DNA from: Chitinophagaceae bacterium
GTDB taxonomy: Bacteria > Bacteroidota > Bacteroidia > Chitinophagales > Chitinophagaceae
NCBI GenBank assembly: GCA_947381435.1
Contig: CANCVE010000005.1
Coordinates: forward strand, 1-64,000
Direction of reading: 5' to 3'
DNA length: 64,000 nt
The notes beneath the pieces are model-generated. The model worked only from the letters and a program-made list of their open reading frames with translations, ran no database searches and was not told the origin of the DNA. Of this stretch, positions 36,743 through 46,497 are shown piece by piece. The number at the start of each line of letters is the position of its first letter. Position 1 is the first letter of the stretch. A program made the translations under genes and the position numbers.

Positions 36743-37761
36743 CCCTTTAATAAGTTAAGGTAATTTTCTGCAATCACATCCACATTAAATCTCATCATCG
36801 CCCTTTCCCTGCAAAGTGAGCGATTGATTGTAGGAATTTTATTTACGACTCCAATTGCTTCATCTAAAGTATTTACTACAAATCCTGTTATTTCCTCTTC
36901 TACAACTTCTCGAACAGACCCTCGTTTGAAACCAATTACAGGTGTGCCACATGCCATTGCCTCCGCCATAACCATCCCAAATGGCTCATCCCACTCAATT
37001 AGCATTAGTAATGCTGAACATTTTCCCAAATATTCGTTCTTTTCTTCATCATTCAGTGGGCCAACATACTGAATCTGAGTGCCATCCACATAAGGTTTAA
37101 CTTCAGTTTCAAAATAGGTTTGCTCTTCCTTAATATGCGAAATATTACCTGCAATAATTAACTTTCTTCCAGTTTTTTGGGCCAATGCAATCGCATTATG
37201 ACATCCCTTTATTTTATCTAGTCTACTCAGAAATATCAGCGGGGCATCATCTTCAACATTTGTTTGCAGATTATATTTACCGAAGTCAATGGCATTATAA
37301 ACTGTTTTCCAAACCCCCGCCACATTGCCGGTTGAGACCAGATAATTGCTACAGCCTGTAAAAATTAGTTTCATATTTGGTTTAGAACATATCTTTTCAA
37401 TGTTTTTTGAAGTTACAGCCCGACCATAAGTCATTATTTTTTGGACAGGTTTATTCACTATTGGAATTAAATAGGCCAATCTTCCAAAATTGTGAATTAA
37501 ATCATACTTACTATGATTCAGATATAAATATTTCCAAGCGATGAGTGCCTCCCATAACAATTGAAACCTCCTCTTTTTTAATCCATTTTTCCCAAAACAA
37601 ATTGTTTTACCTGAGCAATATGAATCTGGCCCTGCCAAAATTGTAACAGAATGCCCCATTTTTATGTATTGCTCAGCAAACATATACACTAAACGCTCAT
37701 GCCCTCCATATAGCTTGGGAGGAACAGCAACACCAGGATCCATTATTAGTAATATTCTCAT
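36739..37761 (-). CDS. GT4-type glycosyltransferase
   Basis: A 340-residue GT-B enzyme: VAVPPKLYGGHERLVYMFAE near 10-29 with the glycine loop, HNFGRLAYLIP near 90, FLSRLDKIKGCHNAI near 178 and EWDEPFGMVMAEAMACGTPVI near 255-275 with the standard E-x7-E. It overlaps the next gene by 4 bp and follows the upstream one by 4 bp, so it belongs to the same run. Confidence 0.9.
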   Translation of the reverse strand: MRILLIMDPGVAVPPKLYGGHERLVYMFAEQYIKMGHSVTILAGPDSYCSGKTICFGKNGLKKRRFQLLWEALIAWKYLYLNHSKYDLIHNFGRLAYLIPIVNKPVQKIMTYGRAVTSKNIEKICSKPNMKLIFTGCSNYLVSTGNVAGVWKTVYNAIDFGKYNLQTNVEDDAPLIFLSRLDKIKGCHNAIALAQKTGRKLIIAGNISHIKEEQTYFETEVKPYVDGTQIQYVGPLNDEEKNEYLGKCSALLMLIEWDEPFGMVMAEAMACGTPVIGFKRGSVREVVEEEITGFVVNTLDEAIGVVNKIPTINRSLCRERAMMRFNVDVIAENYLNLLKG

Positions 37762-37765
37762 CTAT

Positions 37766-38737
37766 TTATTCTACGGAATTGATGATTTCTAAAAAGTTTT
37801 GTGCAGACTTTTCTAATGTCAAATTTTCTAAAATGTAATCTCTTGGTGTAAAGTCAAATCCATTTACTTTGCAGATAAAAGAATCAATATTTGACTTAAA
37901 ACCTTCGAAATTATTAAATTTCATTCCACATCGTTTATCAAAGTATGGTACAGAGGAAGTTGGCCTATGTTGATCTCCCCAAATTTTGTAATTCTCATCA
38001 ACTAATTTCCCTTGATCCCAAGCGAAAATTGGCACACCCGAAGAGAGTGCTTCTTGATATGCTATTCCCTGACTTTCGTGCTCACTTAAAAAAATCATAG
38101 CTTTTGATTTTAGAAGCAACTTTCTATATTCATCTGAATGATAGTTACCATATCTAACCTCAGTAAATTTTATATTTTTTTCGTTGAGCAATTCTTTAAT
38201 TGGTTGTACTAAAACTCGATTCATTTCTTCAAAATGCCAATGAATTTTATTATAAATTAGAATGTCAAATTCTTTTTCGATAGTCGAGTCGGGCTTCCAC
38301 ATGTCGGTTTCAATTCCTACTGGCCAAATTTCACATCTACTTCCATAGTAGGGTTTATAAATATCATTTACCCATTCCGAATGTTGTAAATATTTCACAA
38401 TGGGATATTCATTACACAGCTCAGGCCATTCACTAGGATGTGTCATTAGCCCTATACCAGCAACAATTTTATTTGACCGATTATACCCGTCTAGACAATG
38501 TTTTCCTGCACCCAAAATTGCAACTTTATCCGAGGGCTTCAACTGAGAAAAAGGAGTGTTTACAGTATAATCAATCCCAAGCCGATCTAACCCCTTACAT
38601 AAGTTAATAAAAACTTTTTCTACCCCACCAAGTCTAGGCTTGCCCCTTAATAAAGTTCTTATAAAAGAGCGAATATATTTATCCCCTTTAATCCAACGAT
38701 TTTTTTCGGGAGGTTTAATGAAATAAAGACTAATCAT
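37766..38737 (-). CDS. Glycosyltransferase, GT-B fold
   Basis: A 323-residue protein with a GT-B layout. Early residues GKPRLGGVEKVFINLCKGL (32-50) form the glycine-rich loop, LQHSEWVND and WPVGIETDMW are linker motifs, and LSEHESQGIAYQEALSSGVPIF near 215-236 matches the GT4/GT1 donor site. The N-terminal domain is shorter than usual. It overlaps the acyltransferase gene upstream by 4 bp. Confidence 0.8.
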   Translation of the reverse strand: MISLYFIKPPEKNRWIKGDKYIRSFIRTLLRGKPRLGGVEKVFINLCKGLDRLGIDYTVNTPFSQLKPSDKVAILGAGKHCLDGYNRSNKIVAGIGLMTHPSEWPELCNEYPIVKYLQHSEWVNDIYKPYYGSRCEIWPVGIETDMWKPDSTIEKEFDILIYNKIHWHFEEMNRVLVQPIKELLNEKNIKFTEVRYGNYHSDEYRKLLLKSKAMIFLSEHESQGIAYQEALSSGVPIFAWDQGKLVDENYKIWGDQHRPTSSVPYFDKRCGMKFNNFEGFKSNIDSFICKVNGFDFTPRDYILENLTLEKSAQNFLEIINSVE

Positions 38738-39963
38738 TTAAAGATTAATTTAAATTTTGGTTGAAGTTTTATTTCCATAAAATAAGCCAACATAAATGTT
38801 ATCGATAACCAAAGGCTATATTTTATAATAATTTCTAAATATAAATTTTTTATCATCACACACTTCGCAATTAAGAAAATAATTGGTTCATGAAGTATGT
38901 AAATACCAAAAGAAATCTTACCAATCCATTCAAGTTTAACCATTAAATGCGCTGAAACCCGTCGTTCTTTATAAAATAAAAGAGCCAATCCCCAAAAAAT
39001 TAAACACATAATCCAACGCTCATTTTCGAAAATTCTTTTTTCAATTGCTAAATAAATAAAAAGTAACCCGGGCAGTGCATACACGAAAAGCTTGTTAATC
39101 TTGATAAATAAATTTTCTGTAGCAGTTAAAGAGGCCAATATCATAATACAAAATGGCAAATCAAAAAGCCAGTTAAAGTTATTTGTTGAACTTATTCTTG
39201 TCAAATTCATAATAATCATACCTAATCCTAAATGATTTTGACACAAATGCAAAAATAATAATGATAAAAGAGACCATTTACTTGATGAAAAATTAGATTG
39301 CACATTTGATTCTACTTTTTTTTTCCAAGCAAAGAGCAACCCCGTCATCCAAAAAGCAAATCCATTTAAATAACAAGCAATAAAGCTAATTGAAGAATTT
39401 GAATGAATTAGTCCAATACTAGCTATCAAACAGATTGAAAAAAATAGAAAAACATTAGGTTTTATTAAAAATATTACTCCAAAAAGCAAATAATATACTA
39501 CTTCATAATTTAAACTCCATGTTGCACCATTAATAAATATTGGAACATCAAAACCAAAATAGCTATTAGAATTCTGCAAAAAAAACAAATTGCCTGCTAG
39601 ATTCGAAAGTTTAAAATTTTGAGCAACAAATAAGCTTAAAAGTATCGAAAGTATATATGTAGGATATAGTCTTATTGCACGTTTCTTTAGGTAGTCTGTA
39701 AAATTCAAAGTAGTTCTATTATTTGTTAGACCAATTACATACCCAGACATGCAAAAAAAGACCATGACAGATAAATATCCAGCGTTTATATAATGTAAAT
39801 ACTCATTAAACTTAAAAGATTTAAAGAACCAATCTTCATGGCACATCCCATGATTTAACAAAACCAATAATGCACAAAGACCTCTATATGCTTCCAAAGG
39901 TCTGTTAAACTCTAGTTTCTCTAAGGATGGCTGTACTTTTTCTTTAACTAATTGAGATAGCAT
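38734..39963 (-). CDS. Acyltransferase 3 family O-acyltransferase
   Basis: A 409-residue polytopic protein. RPLEAYRGLCALLVLLNHGMC near 20-40 is the AT3 start signature, FFCMSGYVIGL and GATWSLNYEVVYYLLF are the other conserved regions. About ten helices. It probably adds acetyl or another acyl group to the polymer. It overlaps the CgeB-like gene upstream by 16 bp. Confidence 0.9.
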   Translation of the reverse strand: MLSQLVKEKVQPSLEKLEFNRPLEAYRGLCALLVLLNHGMCHEDWFFKSFKFNEYLHYINAGYLSVMVFFCMSGYVIGLTNNRTTLNFTDYLKKRAIRLYPTYILSILLSLFVAQNFKLSNLAGNLFFLQNSNSYFGFDVPIFINGATWSLNYEVVYYLLFGVIFLIKPNVFLFFSICLIASIGLIHSNSSISFIACYLNGFAFWMTGLLFAWKKKVESNVQSNFSSSKWSLLSLLFLHLCQNHLGLGMIIMNLTRISSTNNFNWLFDLPFCIMILASLTATENLFIKINKLFVYALPGLLFIYLAIEKRIFENERWIMCLIFWGLALLFYKERRVSAHLMVKLEWIGKISFGIYILHEPIIFLIAKCVMIKNLYLEIIIKYSLWLSITFMLAYFMEIKLQPKFKLIFK

Positions 39964-41108
39964 AATATCGAATCTAACGTTTTAGGTATACCATAATTAT
40001 CTAATGCTTTTTTTTGTGCATTTATTCTTAATTCATTTCGCTTCTCCTTAGAATTTAGTAAAGCAATTACTTTTTGTAATAATTCATCCGTTGTTTTATA
40101 AACTTCTATTTCTTTACCTATTTCATACATTTCATCAATCCCTTCAGTCCATTCTGTTAGATAGCAAGCTCCCAACATTGGCGCTTCTATATCTCGAAGC
40201 CTAGAATATGTGTCTGGATTATTTAGAGGATGATGAAAAGATGGATAACGATTTACCCCCAAGGTAATTGCACTTTCTTTTGTAATTTTTATATACTCAT
40301 CAAATTTTGGTTTCCCCTTCAGGCATTGCTCCAAAGAAATTGAAATATTTATTTTTAAGTTTTTTTGATTCAACTTATGATAGAACCCTGTTATGCCAAA
40401 CCTTTTTAAAAAACTAATTTGATTTTGTAGTTTTTGCTTAAATCCACTATTCGCCATATTATCAAGGATAGACAGATTCGTACCTTCATTTATCCATCCA
40501 TGGCCATAAATATTTAAATCTAATCCTTTTTTTACAACTTCTTCAAACAATAGCCATCGTTGAACATCCTTTGAGCCAATAAAAGACACTTCATTCGTTT
40601 CCTCGTTTGATAACTCTCTATATTTTGGGGCTACCCACATTGGCATTGGGAGGTGGAGATAATTGTAATTAGCATTTTTGTATATCTCTACTGCCTTATA
40701 TTCTGGCACCCAAATTAAATCAAACACAGCAAATTGAATTGGAGCCTTTTTAAATTCTCTTACGTTATCACAAAAAAAGTTGACACAAGGAATGCCCATT
40801 TTTTGTATTTCTTTAATCGCCTGCTCCTCAACTTGATGTGGATATAAGTAACTAAGAAAATAGGAAACAGGCTTCTTAGAATGTTTTATTTTTATGTCTC
40901 TTATCGTTTTTTCCCACGTTTCAGCCTTCCAGGCATCAAGTTTTATCTTATCGGTCGAGTACATCAATCCCTCTGCCCAATCAACATCTCCTTCTTGCCA
41001 TTCTGCACCAGCTTCCGATATTCCATTTTTAACGTAATACTCCCAAAAAGAATAAGCTGGTATTGGATGGTTAATTTTGGATTGAAGGAAAGATAAATAA
41101 ACATTCAT
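39948..41108 (-). CDS. CgeB-like GT1/GT4 family glycosyltransferase
   Basis: A 386-residue protein. The layout resembles the CgeB/YkvP-type glycosyltransferase family: SYLYPHQVEEQAIKEIQKMGIPCVNFFCD near 105-133, NEVSFIGSKDVQRWLLFEEV near 187 and the C-terminal RLRDIEAPMLGACYLTEWTEGI near 319-340, where the sugar nucleotide would bind. No membrane segments. The donor is unknown. Confidence 0.75.
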   Translation of the reverse strand: MNVYLSFLQSKINHPIPAYSFWEYYVKNGISEAGAEWQEGDVDWAEGLMYSTDKIKLDAWKAETWEKTIRDIKIKHSKKPVSYFLSYLYPHQVEEQAIKEIQKMGIPCVNFFCDNVREFKKAPIQFAVFDLIWVPEYKAVEIYKNANYNYLHLPMPMWVAPKYRELSNEETNEVSFIGSKDVQRWLLFEEVVKKGLDLNIYGHGWINEGTNLSILDNMANSGFKQKLQNQISFLKRFGITGFYHKLNQKNLKINISISLEQCLKGKPKFDEYIKITKESAITLGVNRYPSFHHPLNNPDTYSRLRDIEAPMLGACYLTEWTEGIDEMYEIGKEIEVYKTTDELLQKVIALLNSKEKRNELRINAQKKALDNYGIPKTLDSILCYLN

Positions 41109-41166
41109 CAGTTAAAGATTTGAAATGTATTTAAAAGAGTTCAATCAATTAAACTTCAGACTTGGG

Positions 41167-42117
41167 CTATCTTTTTGTAATTACAACTTTTCTAACTCCA
41201 ATAATTTTATGACTAATTGGTCTTAAATATTTTTTAATTGACTCTTTGATTAATCCTGGGTAATAAACAGTAGAACTGGCAACTAGATTAGCAGCTATTT
41301 TTGATTTGAATTTATAAAATATTAAAAGTCTTTTTACATCGGCTTTATATATATATTGCTCACTGAAAGAAGCATTGAAGTGAGTGATGATAGGTTTTGA
41401 AGAAATAAGTTTATTCCATGTAGGATACTCATTTTTTTTATTAAAAAGCTCACATTTACCATACAATACATTACTTTTTATTGACGAAAAAGACATTCTA
41501 TCCGCTTTTAACTTTCCATCGTCAATAATAGGTTTCTGATTGTTTTTTGCCATGCTTATTGCGATCAAAGGCTCTTCATTCTCTTTATTTCTCAATCTAA
41601 TTAGTCCAATGTCATCATACTGTGGTTTTAGATACCTTGCGAAATCGAAAATAGAAGAAGATACAATTCCTTTTTTTATAAAATAAATAGCCCCTACAAA
41701 CCTAGGTAGATAATTGATTTTAAAATTTTTACAAATTGAAAATATATCTCCAAAAAAATCACCATTCTCGCAAATTTCACCTATCAAAGAAAAATCTTGA
41801 TTTTTAAATTTTTCAAAAACAATAGCTACGTCACTATAAACTAGACAATCGCAATCAATGAAAAGAGTTTCGTCTGTCTGTACGAACTTATCCAAATAAA
41901 GTTTTATTGCAAAACCATCATCATACATTTTTGAATCAATTTCTAAAACAATTATATCATTGTATATAATAGACTTTTTTACAATATCAGCTCTATCTGT
42001 TACTAATATAAACTTAATTCCATTACCTTTATTCCAAAGCAAATAAGACATAGCAAGATTTATAGCCATGTCTACATATACTTGCTTACCAACAGCAATT
42101 GTAAGAACTGATTTCAT
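41167..42117 (-). CDS. GT8-like nucleotide-diphosphosugar transferase
   Basis: A 316-residue protein with a GT-A layout: IAVGKQVYVDMAINLAMSYLLW near the start, KLYLDKFVQTDETLFIDCDCLVYSD near 71-95 with the D-x-D metal site, and THFNASFSEQYIY near 258. This fits GT8-like enzymes, but the match is by pattern only. The 241-bp gap to the upstream gene (42118-42358) is AT-rich and holds no gene I can see. Confidence 0.68.
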   Translation of the reverse strand: MKSVLTIAVGKQVYVDMAINLAMSYLLWNKGNGIKFILVTDRADIVKKSIIYNDIIVLEIDSKMYDDGFAIKLYLDKFVQTDETLFIDCDCLVYSDVAIVFEKFKNQDFSLIGEICENGDFFGDIFSICKNFKINYLPRFVGAIYFIKKGIVSSSIFDFARYLKPQYDDIGLIRLRNKENEEPLIAISMAKNNQKPIIDDGKLKADRMSFSSIKSNVLYGKCELFNKKNEYPTWNKLISSKPIITHFNASFSEQYIYKADVKRLLIFYKFKSKIAANLVASSTVYYPGLIKESIKKYLRPISHKIIGVRKVVITKR

Positions 42118-42358
42118 TTTCGGAAAACTAAATATAAAATTTCAACGTTTAAACCTTGTGTAATAAATAAAATCCTTGCTACCTATTACATTATTATAAC
42201 TCAATGATTAGATGGAAATGTCAGTAATTTACTGTTTCTTTCACTAATTAAGCTCTTTAATGTTCTCTTACAATTTATTAACCTTAATAAATAATGAACA
42301 AATAATATTTAAAATAAGTATACTTTGTTCGCAATCAGTACCTAAAAAAAATGTACAT

Positions 42359-43387
42359 TTAACATTTAGCTGATGTATTGCTTATTTTTCGAATACAAAA
42401 TTGAATCAGTCTCGCTGCTTTCCAACCAAATATCTTTTTAATTAGCTCTATGATATTCCCCCCTAGCGTAACGTCATGATTAGAGCCTCCTAATTCATCA
42501 AGCTTTTCAATGCAAAGTCTGGTAATACCATAAAATCTAGGATAAGTGTCCACAGCCATTCTTTTATACGCTCTAGCAAATGCTTTTCTGTACCTTGAAT
42601 TGTCTTGATACTGTGACAAATGTTTTTGTTTTAACTCTAATGCATGTAAAGCACTTTTAATCGCGATTTCATTGGTTTGCGAAGAAAGACTCTTGGTTTT
42701 ACGGAATTTTCTATAATAATTTATTCCAAATGGTTCGTGTCTTACCCCATTGGAAGCTAAAACAACTCTACAAAAAAATTCACCATCATCATCAACAGTC
42801 AATGCCTCATTCCAAAACCCAACTTTATCTATTAGGTGTTTTGGCGTAAGCCAAGAATGAATTGTTATAAATCCACCTTCTCCATTTCCTCCATAAAGAT
42901 TAAATAAAAACTCACTTGGATTATCGCTATCATATAGGAAATAATTGTCTCCTCCAGTCCCTGAACTATTTTTTTCTTCCCCATCAAAAAAATGTATTAT
43001 CGAACTTGTTGAAACTGCGTTAGGAGATTTGAGTAAAAGTTTTATTTGATTCTCAATTTTATTTTCACTAAGTAAATCATCAGCATCCAAGAACTGAATA
43101 AAATCACCATTTGCTTCTCGCAGTCCAAAGTTTCTAGCAGCACTTGCTCCACTATTGATTTGAGAAAATATTTTTACATTTTTGCACTCAAAGGTTCTTG
43201 CAATTGCGAGGCTATTGTCTGTACTGCCATCATCAACTACAAGTATTTCAATCGGACTATATGTTTGCTCTAAAACATTTTGCAGAGTTTCTGCAATATA
43301 CTTTTCTGCATTATAAAGTGGTATAATTACTGAAACTAATGGATTATTATTCACCTGAAGATTAGTGTTATCTATTTCCTGCGCCAC
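42359..43387 (-). CDS. GT2 glycosyltransferase
   Basis: A 342-residue GT-A enzyme with LVSVIIPLYNAEKYIAETL near 17-35, LVVDDGSTDNS near 51-61, QFLDADDLLSE near 92 as the metal site and LTVDDDGEFFCRVVLAS near 194 as the acceptor ED region. The start is GTG at 43387, 3 bp after the GT10 stop. Specificity is unknown. Confidence 0.9.
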   Translation of the reverse strand: MAQEIDNTNLQVNNNPLVSVIIPLYNAEKYIAETLQNVLEQTYSPIEILVVDDGSTDNSLAIARTFECKNVKIFSQINSGASAARNFGLREANGDFIQFLDADDLLSENKIENQIKLLLKSPNAVSTSSIIHFFDGEEKNSSGTGGDNYFLYDSDNPSEFLFNLYGGNGEGGFITIHSWLTPKHLIDKVGFWNEALTVDDDGEFFCRVVLASNGVRHEPFGINYYRKFRKTKSLSSQTNEIAIKSALHALELKQKHLSQYQDNSRYRKAFARAYKRMAVDTYPRFYGITRLCIEKLDELGGSNHDVTLGGNIIELIKKIFGWKAARLIQFCIRKISNTSAKC

Positions 43388-43390
43388 TAT

Positions 43391-44410
43391 TTAGTTTATC
43401 TTCGTATTGAAAATTTCCCTCCATCTTTCTGTAACGCTGTCCAAGGCTGGGGCAGTATTATTATTGAACCACGGCTGAGTAAGCATTTTTCTATACAAGC
43501 CTTCATTTTCGTCAATTTCTACAATTCTATCAACCAGTGCTTTGTAGTTAAGATTCTTAAACTCAATTTTCATTTTTAACTCTCTGCCTAATTGTTTTAC
43601 CTTTCGAACTGCTCGGTGACTTATGTTGTTATAAAATTGAGGTCTTATATCTACAAAACTCATTTGAACTTTTTGTTCTAGCTTTTGCACAATTAAAGAA
43701 TAGTTGGGCTTGAGGATATCAAACGCATTTACAAAACTATTTCTATTGAAAATATCGCCAATATAAGGATCTCCACAATAAATAGGAACGCTATTTATTG
43801 TCATTGCATCGTATAGTTTTTCTGTTTGGTATCCGGGATACGAATAATTTTCAAAGGCAATGGTAAACTTATAAGGACTCAAAAATTGACGCTTCCTTTC
43901 CCAAATATCTCCTTTATAAATAGAATCTATACTTGGCATGTTATTCATTGATTTTCCCGGAGCATCCACTTTTTTGTATTTGGAAAGTTCCTTGAAAAAT
44001 TGTTCACGATAAAAAACTTTGTGGCTATATAAGAAGTTGCAAAAAAGAGTTTTTGAATCTACAATTCTATCTATTTGAAGATTATCTGGTTTAATGAAAG
44101 TTTGGGGAAATACGCCATGCCATTGTATTCTTTTGTAATTATTGTGTCCTATCTCTTCTTCGCGGGGAACACCAAACGCCCATTCACAATTGGTAAAATC
44201 GGGGGTAATATTTTCACAGTAATAAGCAATTCGAATGTAGTTACCCTGTGCCGGAATGTCATTTCCATAGGGACCGAAGATGATAAAATCTGGATGGTCA
44301 GATTCTATAAATTCAAAATAAGTAGAAACATTATTTACATCAAAAACTTCTTTTTTAAAAGTTTCGAAGCTGAGTCCATTCTGAAAATGAAGATTAATCG
44401 TTTTTTTCAA
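43391..44410 (-). CDS. GT10 alpha-fucosyltransferase
   Basis: A 339-residue GT10 family enzyme expected to move fucose from GDP-fucose, which the gmd-fcl pair makes. The diagnostic GT10 stretch is KFTIAFENYSYPGYQTEKL followed by NSVPIYCGDPYI in mid-protein; DFIIFGPYGNDIP and WAFGVPREEE are also conserved. No ATG is available: I take TTG at 44410, which gives the expected KKTINLHFQNGLSFETF start. The frame stays open to a TTG at 44485, whose extra 25 residues look unlike the family. Confidence 0.85.
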   Translation of the reverse strand: MKKTINLHFQNGLSFETFKKEVFDVNNVSTYFEFIESDHPDFIIFGPYGNDIPAQGNYIRIAYYCENITPDFTNCEWAFGVPREEEIGHNNYKRIQWHGVFPQTFIKPDNLQIDRIVDSKTLFCNFLYSHKVFYREQFFKELSKYKKVDAPGKSMNNMPSIDSIYKGDIWERKRQFLSPYKFTIAFENYSYPGYQTEKLYDAMTINSVPIYCGDPYIGDIFNRNSFVNAFDILKPNYSLIVQKLEQKVQMSFVDIRPQFYNNISHRAVRKVKQLGRELKMKIEFKNLNYKALVDRIVEIDENEGLYRKMLTQPWFNNNTAPALDSVTERWREIFNTKIN

Positions 44411-44417
44411 GCTTATG

Positions 44418-44588
44418 CTAATTGATAGATTTATCTGACAAACTAATTTTAGTTTTCTTCGAAATCCCAATAAATCGTTCTTCAATTAACCAATCAAGAA
44501 CTAGGCAAATAGTAATGCAATAAACATTTCGGAAATTAGCAGCAATAGCGCTCAAAGGATTTAATACATTTATATAGCCCTTATCCAT
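44418..44588 (-). CDS. Small ORF (56 aa) between acyltransferase and GT10
   Basis: An ATG at 44588 overlaps the stop of the acyltransferase gene (ATGGATAA), the arrangement used for translational coupling, and the frame ends at a TAG 8 bp before the GT10 start. The product begins MDKGYINVLNPLSAIAANF, has one hydrophobic stretch (VYCITICLVLDWLI) and a basic tail. I do not recognise it. It may be a small membrane protein, a remnant or chance. Confidence 0.3.
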   Translation of the reverse strand: MDKGYINVLNPLSAIAANFRNVYCITICLVLDWLIEERFIGISKKTKISLSDKSIN

Positions 44589-45606
44589 TAATTATTTTTT
44601 TTCTTAATTTTAAAACAGGCTTTTCTAGTAAATAGTAAGAAACTAAAGAAACTAAATAAATGGCAACTAGATTATAAGGAAAAGCTCGCCAAAAAACATC
44701 AAGTGTACCAATAAAAAAGAATTGCTGCCATATATAAATACTGTATGAAAGTACACCTATATGAACGAATGTTTTGCAGTTAAGTATTTGAAATATCAAA
44801 CCTTTCGATAGAGAAGTGTAAGCAAATAGCAAAAATAGAATTGAAACAGAAATAATTGTATTGCCAAATGGCAATGAAACAGGAGCTAACTTCCCATGTC
44901 CGGATAAATAAACAAACAATACTATCAATAAAACTGAAATTAATTGATAAAATGGATTTCTTAATATTTTAGCATACAATTGAATTTTGTTTTCAAAAAA
45001 CAAAATCCCTCCCCATGCACCAATTAAGATAGAATCCGAATAAGAAAAAAAGGGGGCTAGTGACAAATTGGTAAATGAGGGATATTTATATCCAATAATT
45101 CTAACAAAACATGAATAACTAATCAAAAAAAGCAATGCCAACTTTATATGTTTTTTAAACACGAATATCAAAATTGGCCAAAAAAGGTAGAATTGTTCTT
45201 CAACAGATAAAGACCAAAAATGACCCAAAAACCAATTTCTATTTTTAGAAAAATTGGTAGTAAATGTAATTGCATGAATAAAATCAACATTTTTCAATTG
45301 CAAATCTTCGAAATAATTCCAACAGAATATAAATGTCGTATAAAGTATAAAAACGGGTAGAATTCTAAAGGCTCTTCTTACAAAAAAATATTTAAGGTTA
45401 ACCCTTCCATTAATTCGGTCTTCATTAAATAGTAGGTACGTAATTAAAAATCCACTTATAACAAAAAATATTGTAACCCCTACGTCTCCATGTTTCACCA
45501 ATTCAATATAACGAGAAGGAAAACCTTTTGAAAGCCTACTGTGAGCGAGTAAAACCAATATAATTGAAACTGCTCTAAACCCGTCTAATGAAGGTATTCT
45601 ATTCAT
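44581..45606 (-). CDS. Acyltransferase 3 family O-acyltransferase (OafA-like)
   Basis: A 341-residue polytopic inner-membrane protein. IPSLDGFRAVSIILVLLAHSRL near 4-25 is the classic AT3/OafA start, TIFFVISGFLITYLL near 42-56 and GHFWSLSVEEQFYLFWPIL near 133-151 are the other signatures with conserved His and Glu. It probably O-acetylates the polysaccharide. It shares one base with the upstream GT2 gene. Confidence 0.93.
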   Translation of the reverse strand: MNRIPSLDGFRAVSIILVLLAHSRLSKGFPSRYIELVKHGDVGVTIFFVISGFLITYLLFNEDRINGRVNLKYFFVRRAFRILPVFILYTTFIFCWNYFEDLQLKNVDFIHAITFTTNFSKNRNWFLGHFWSLSVEEQFYLFWPILIFVFKKHIKLALLFLISYSCFVRIIGYKYPSFTNLSLAPFFSYSDSILIGAWGGILFFENKIQLYAKILRNPFYQLISVLLIVLFVYLSGHGKLAPVSLPFGNTIISVSILFLLFAYTSLSKGLIFQILNCKTFVHIGVLSYSIYIWQQFFFIGTLDVFWRAFPYNLVAIYLVSLVSYYLLEKPVLKLRKKIING

Positions 45607-46490
45607 TATAAAAAAGAGTATTTTTCTTCCAAGTTCAATTGGTTGATATATTTGTAAAAGTAAAAATATTTTGCTTGGACATTTTCTACTACCGCCTCTT
45701 CCTCCTTCAAATACGTTAACCGTTTCATGTAAATTTTCTTACCTATGTAAATTTTAATTTTTGACCAAAGAGATATATCAGAAGAATCACCAGAATATTC
45801 GTACAATATTTTTCCTATTTCTCCTTCCCTCCTAAGTTCAGAATTGTTTTTTTGTGCCGAGACTGTATTAGGATGAGAGACTGACAATGCAATATATCCA
45901 GTATAATAAATAATATTAGCTTGCAAATAGCTGATTCGCAGAGAATATTCCCAATCCATCATCACAAAATCTGTATTGTACAGACCGATATAGGCTAATG
46001 AAGTTCTTCTTATAAGCAAATGAACATCGCCAAATGTAAAAGAGGGAGTTTCCTTTTTCTTCCAGCTTTGATAATACTCATACCTTGAATACTTTTCTAT
46101 TGATTTAAAATTAGAGAGATTAGACCCTAAGTCATTTGAAATACAAACATCTATGTGGCTATTGGTTAACATATAATTTTTACATTCCCTTATTGCAGGA
46201 TAACAATATACATCATCATCAATGATTTTTTTTATGATGATCCCTTTAGCTAATAACATTGCTTTATTCCAGCCATGGGCTTGATTCTTATCAGGCTCTG
46301 AAACATATTGGTGAATTATTCCTGTTTCATATAGCTCTTGCAGGTATTCTTTTGTGCCATCTGTACTATTTCCATCCACCACCACGATTTCTTCATCGGG
46401 TTGTATTTCTAATAAGAGTCTTTCGAGTGTAATTTTTAGGAAAGGAAGTCTATTTCTAGTAGAAAAAATATATGAGAGGCTATAATTCAT
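45606..46490 (-). CDS. GT2 glycosyltransferase
   Basis: A 294-residue GT-A enzyme with SYIFSTRNRLPFLKITLERL near 7-26, EIVVVDGNSTDGTKEYLQ near 34-51 and KKIIDDDVYCYPAI near 90 with the acidic metal site. MMDWEYSLRISY near 176 is the acceptor-side motif. It lies 7 bp after the acetyltransferase gene and overlaps the next gene by one base. Confidence 0.87.
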   Translation of the reverse strand: MNYSLSYIFSTRNRLPFLKITLERLLLEIQPDEEIVVVDGNSTDGTKEYLQELYETGIIHQYVSEPDKNQAHGWNKAMLLAKGIIIKKIIDDDVYCYPAIRECKNYMLTNSHIDVCISNDLGSNLSNFKSIEKYSRYEYYQSWKKKETPSFTFGDVHLLIRRTSLAYIGLYNTDFVMMDWEYSLRISYLQANIIYYTGYIALSVSHPNTVSAQKNNSELRREGEIGKILYEYSGDSSDISLWSKIKIYIGKKIYMKRLTYLKEEEAVVENVQAKYFYFYKYINQLNLEEKYSFL

Positions 46491-46497
46491 TTTCTGT

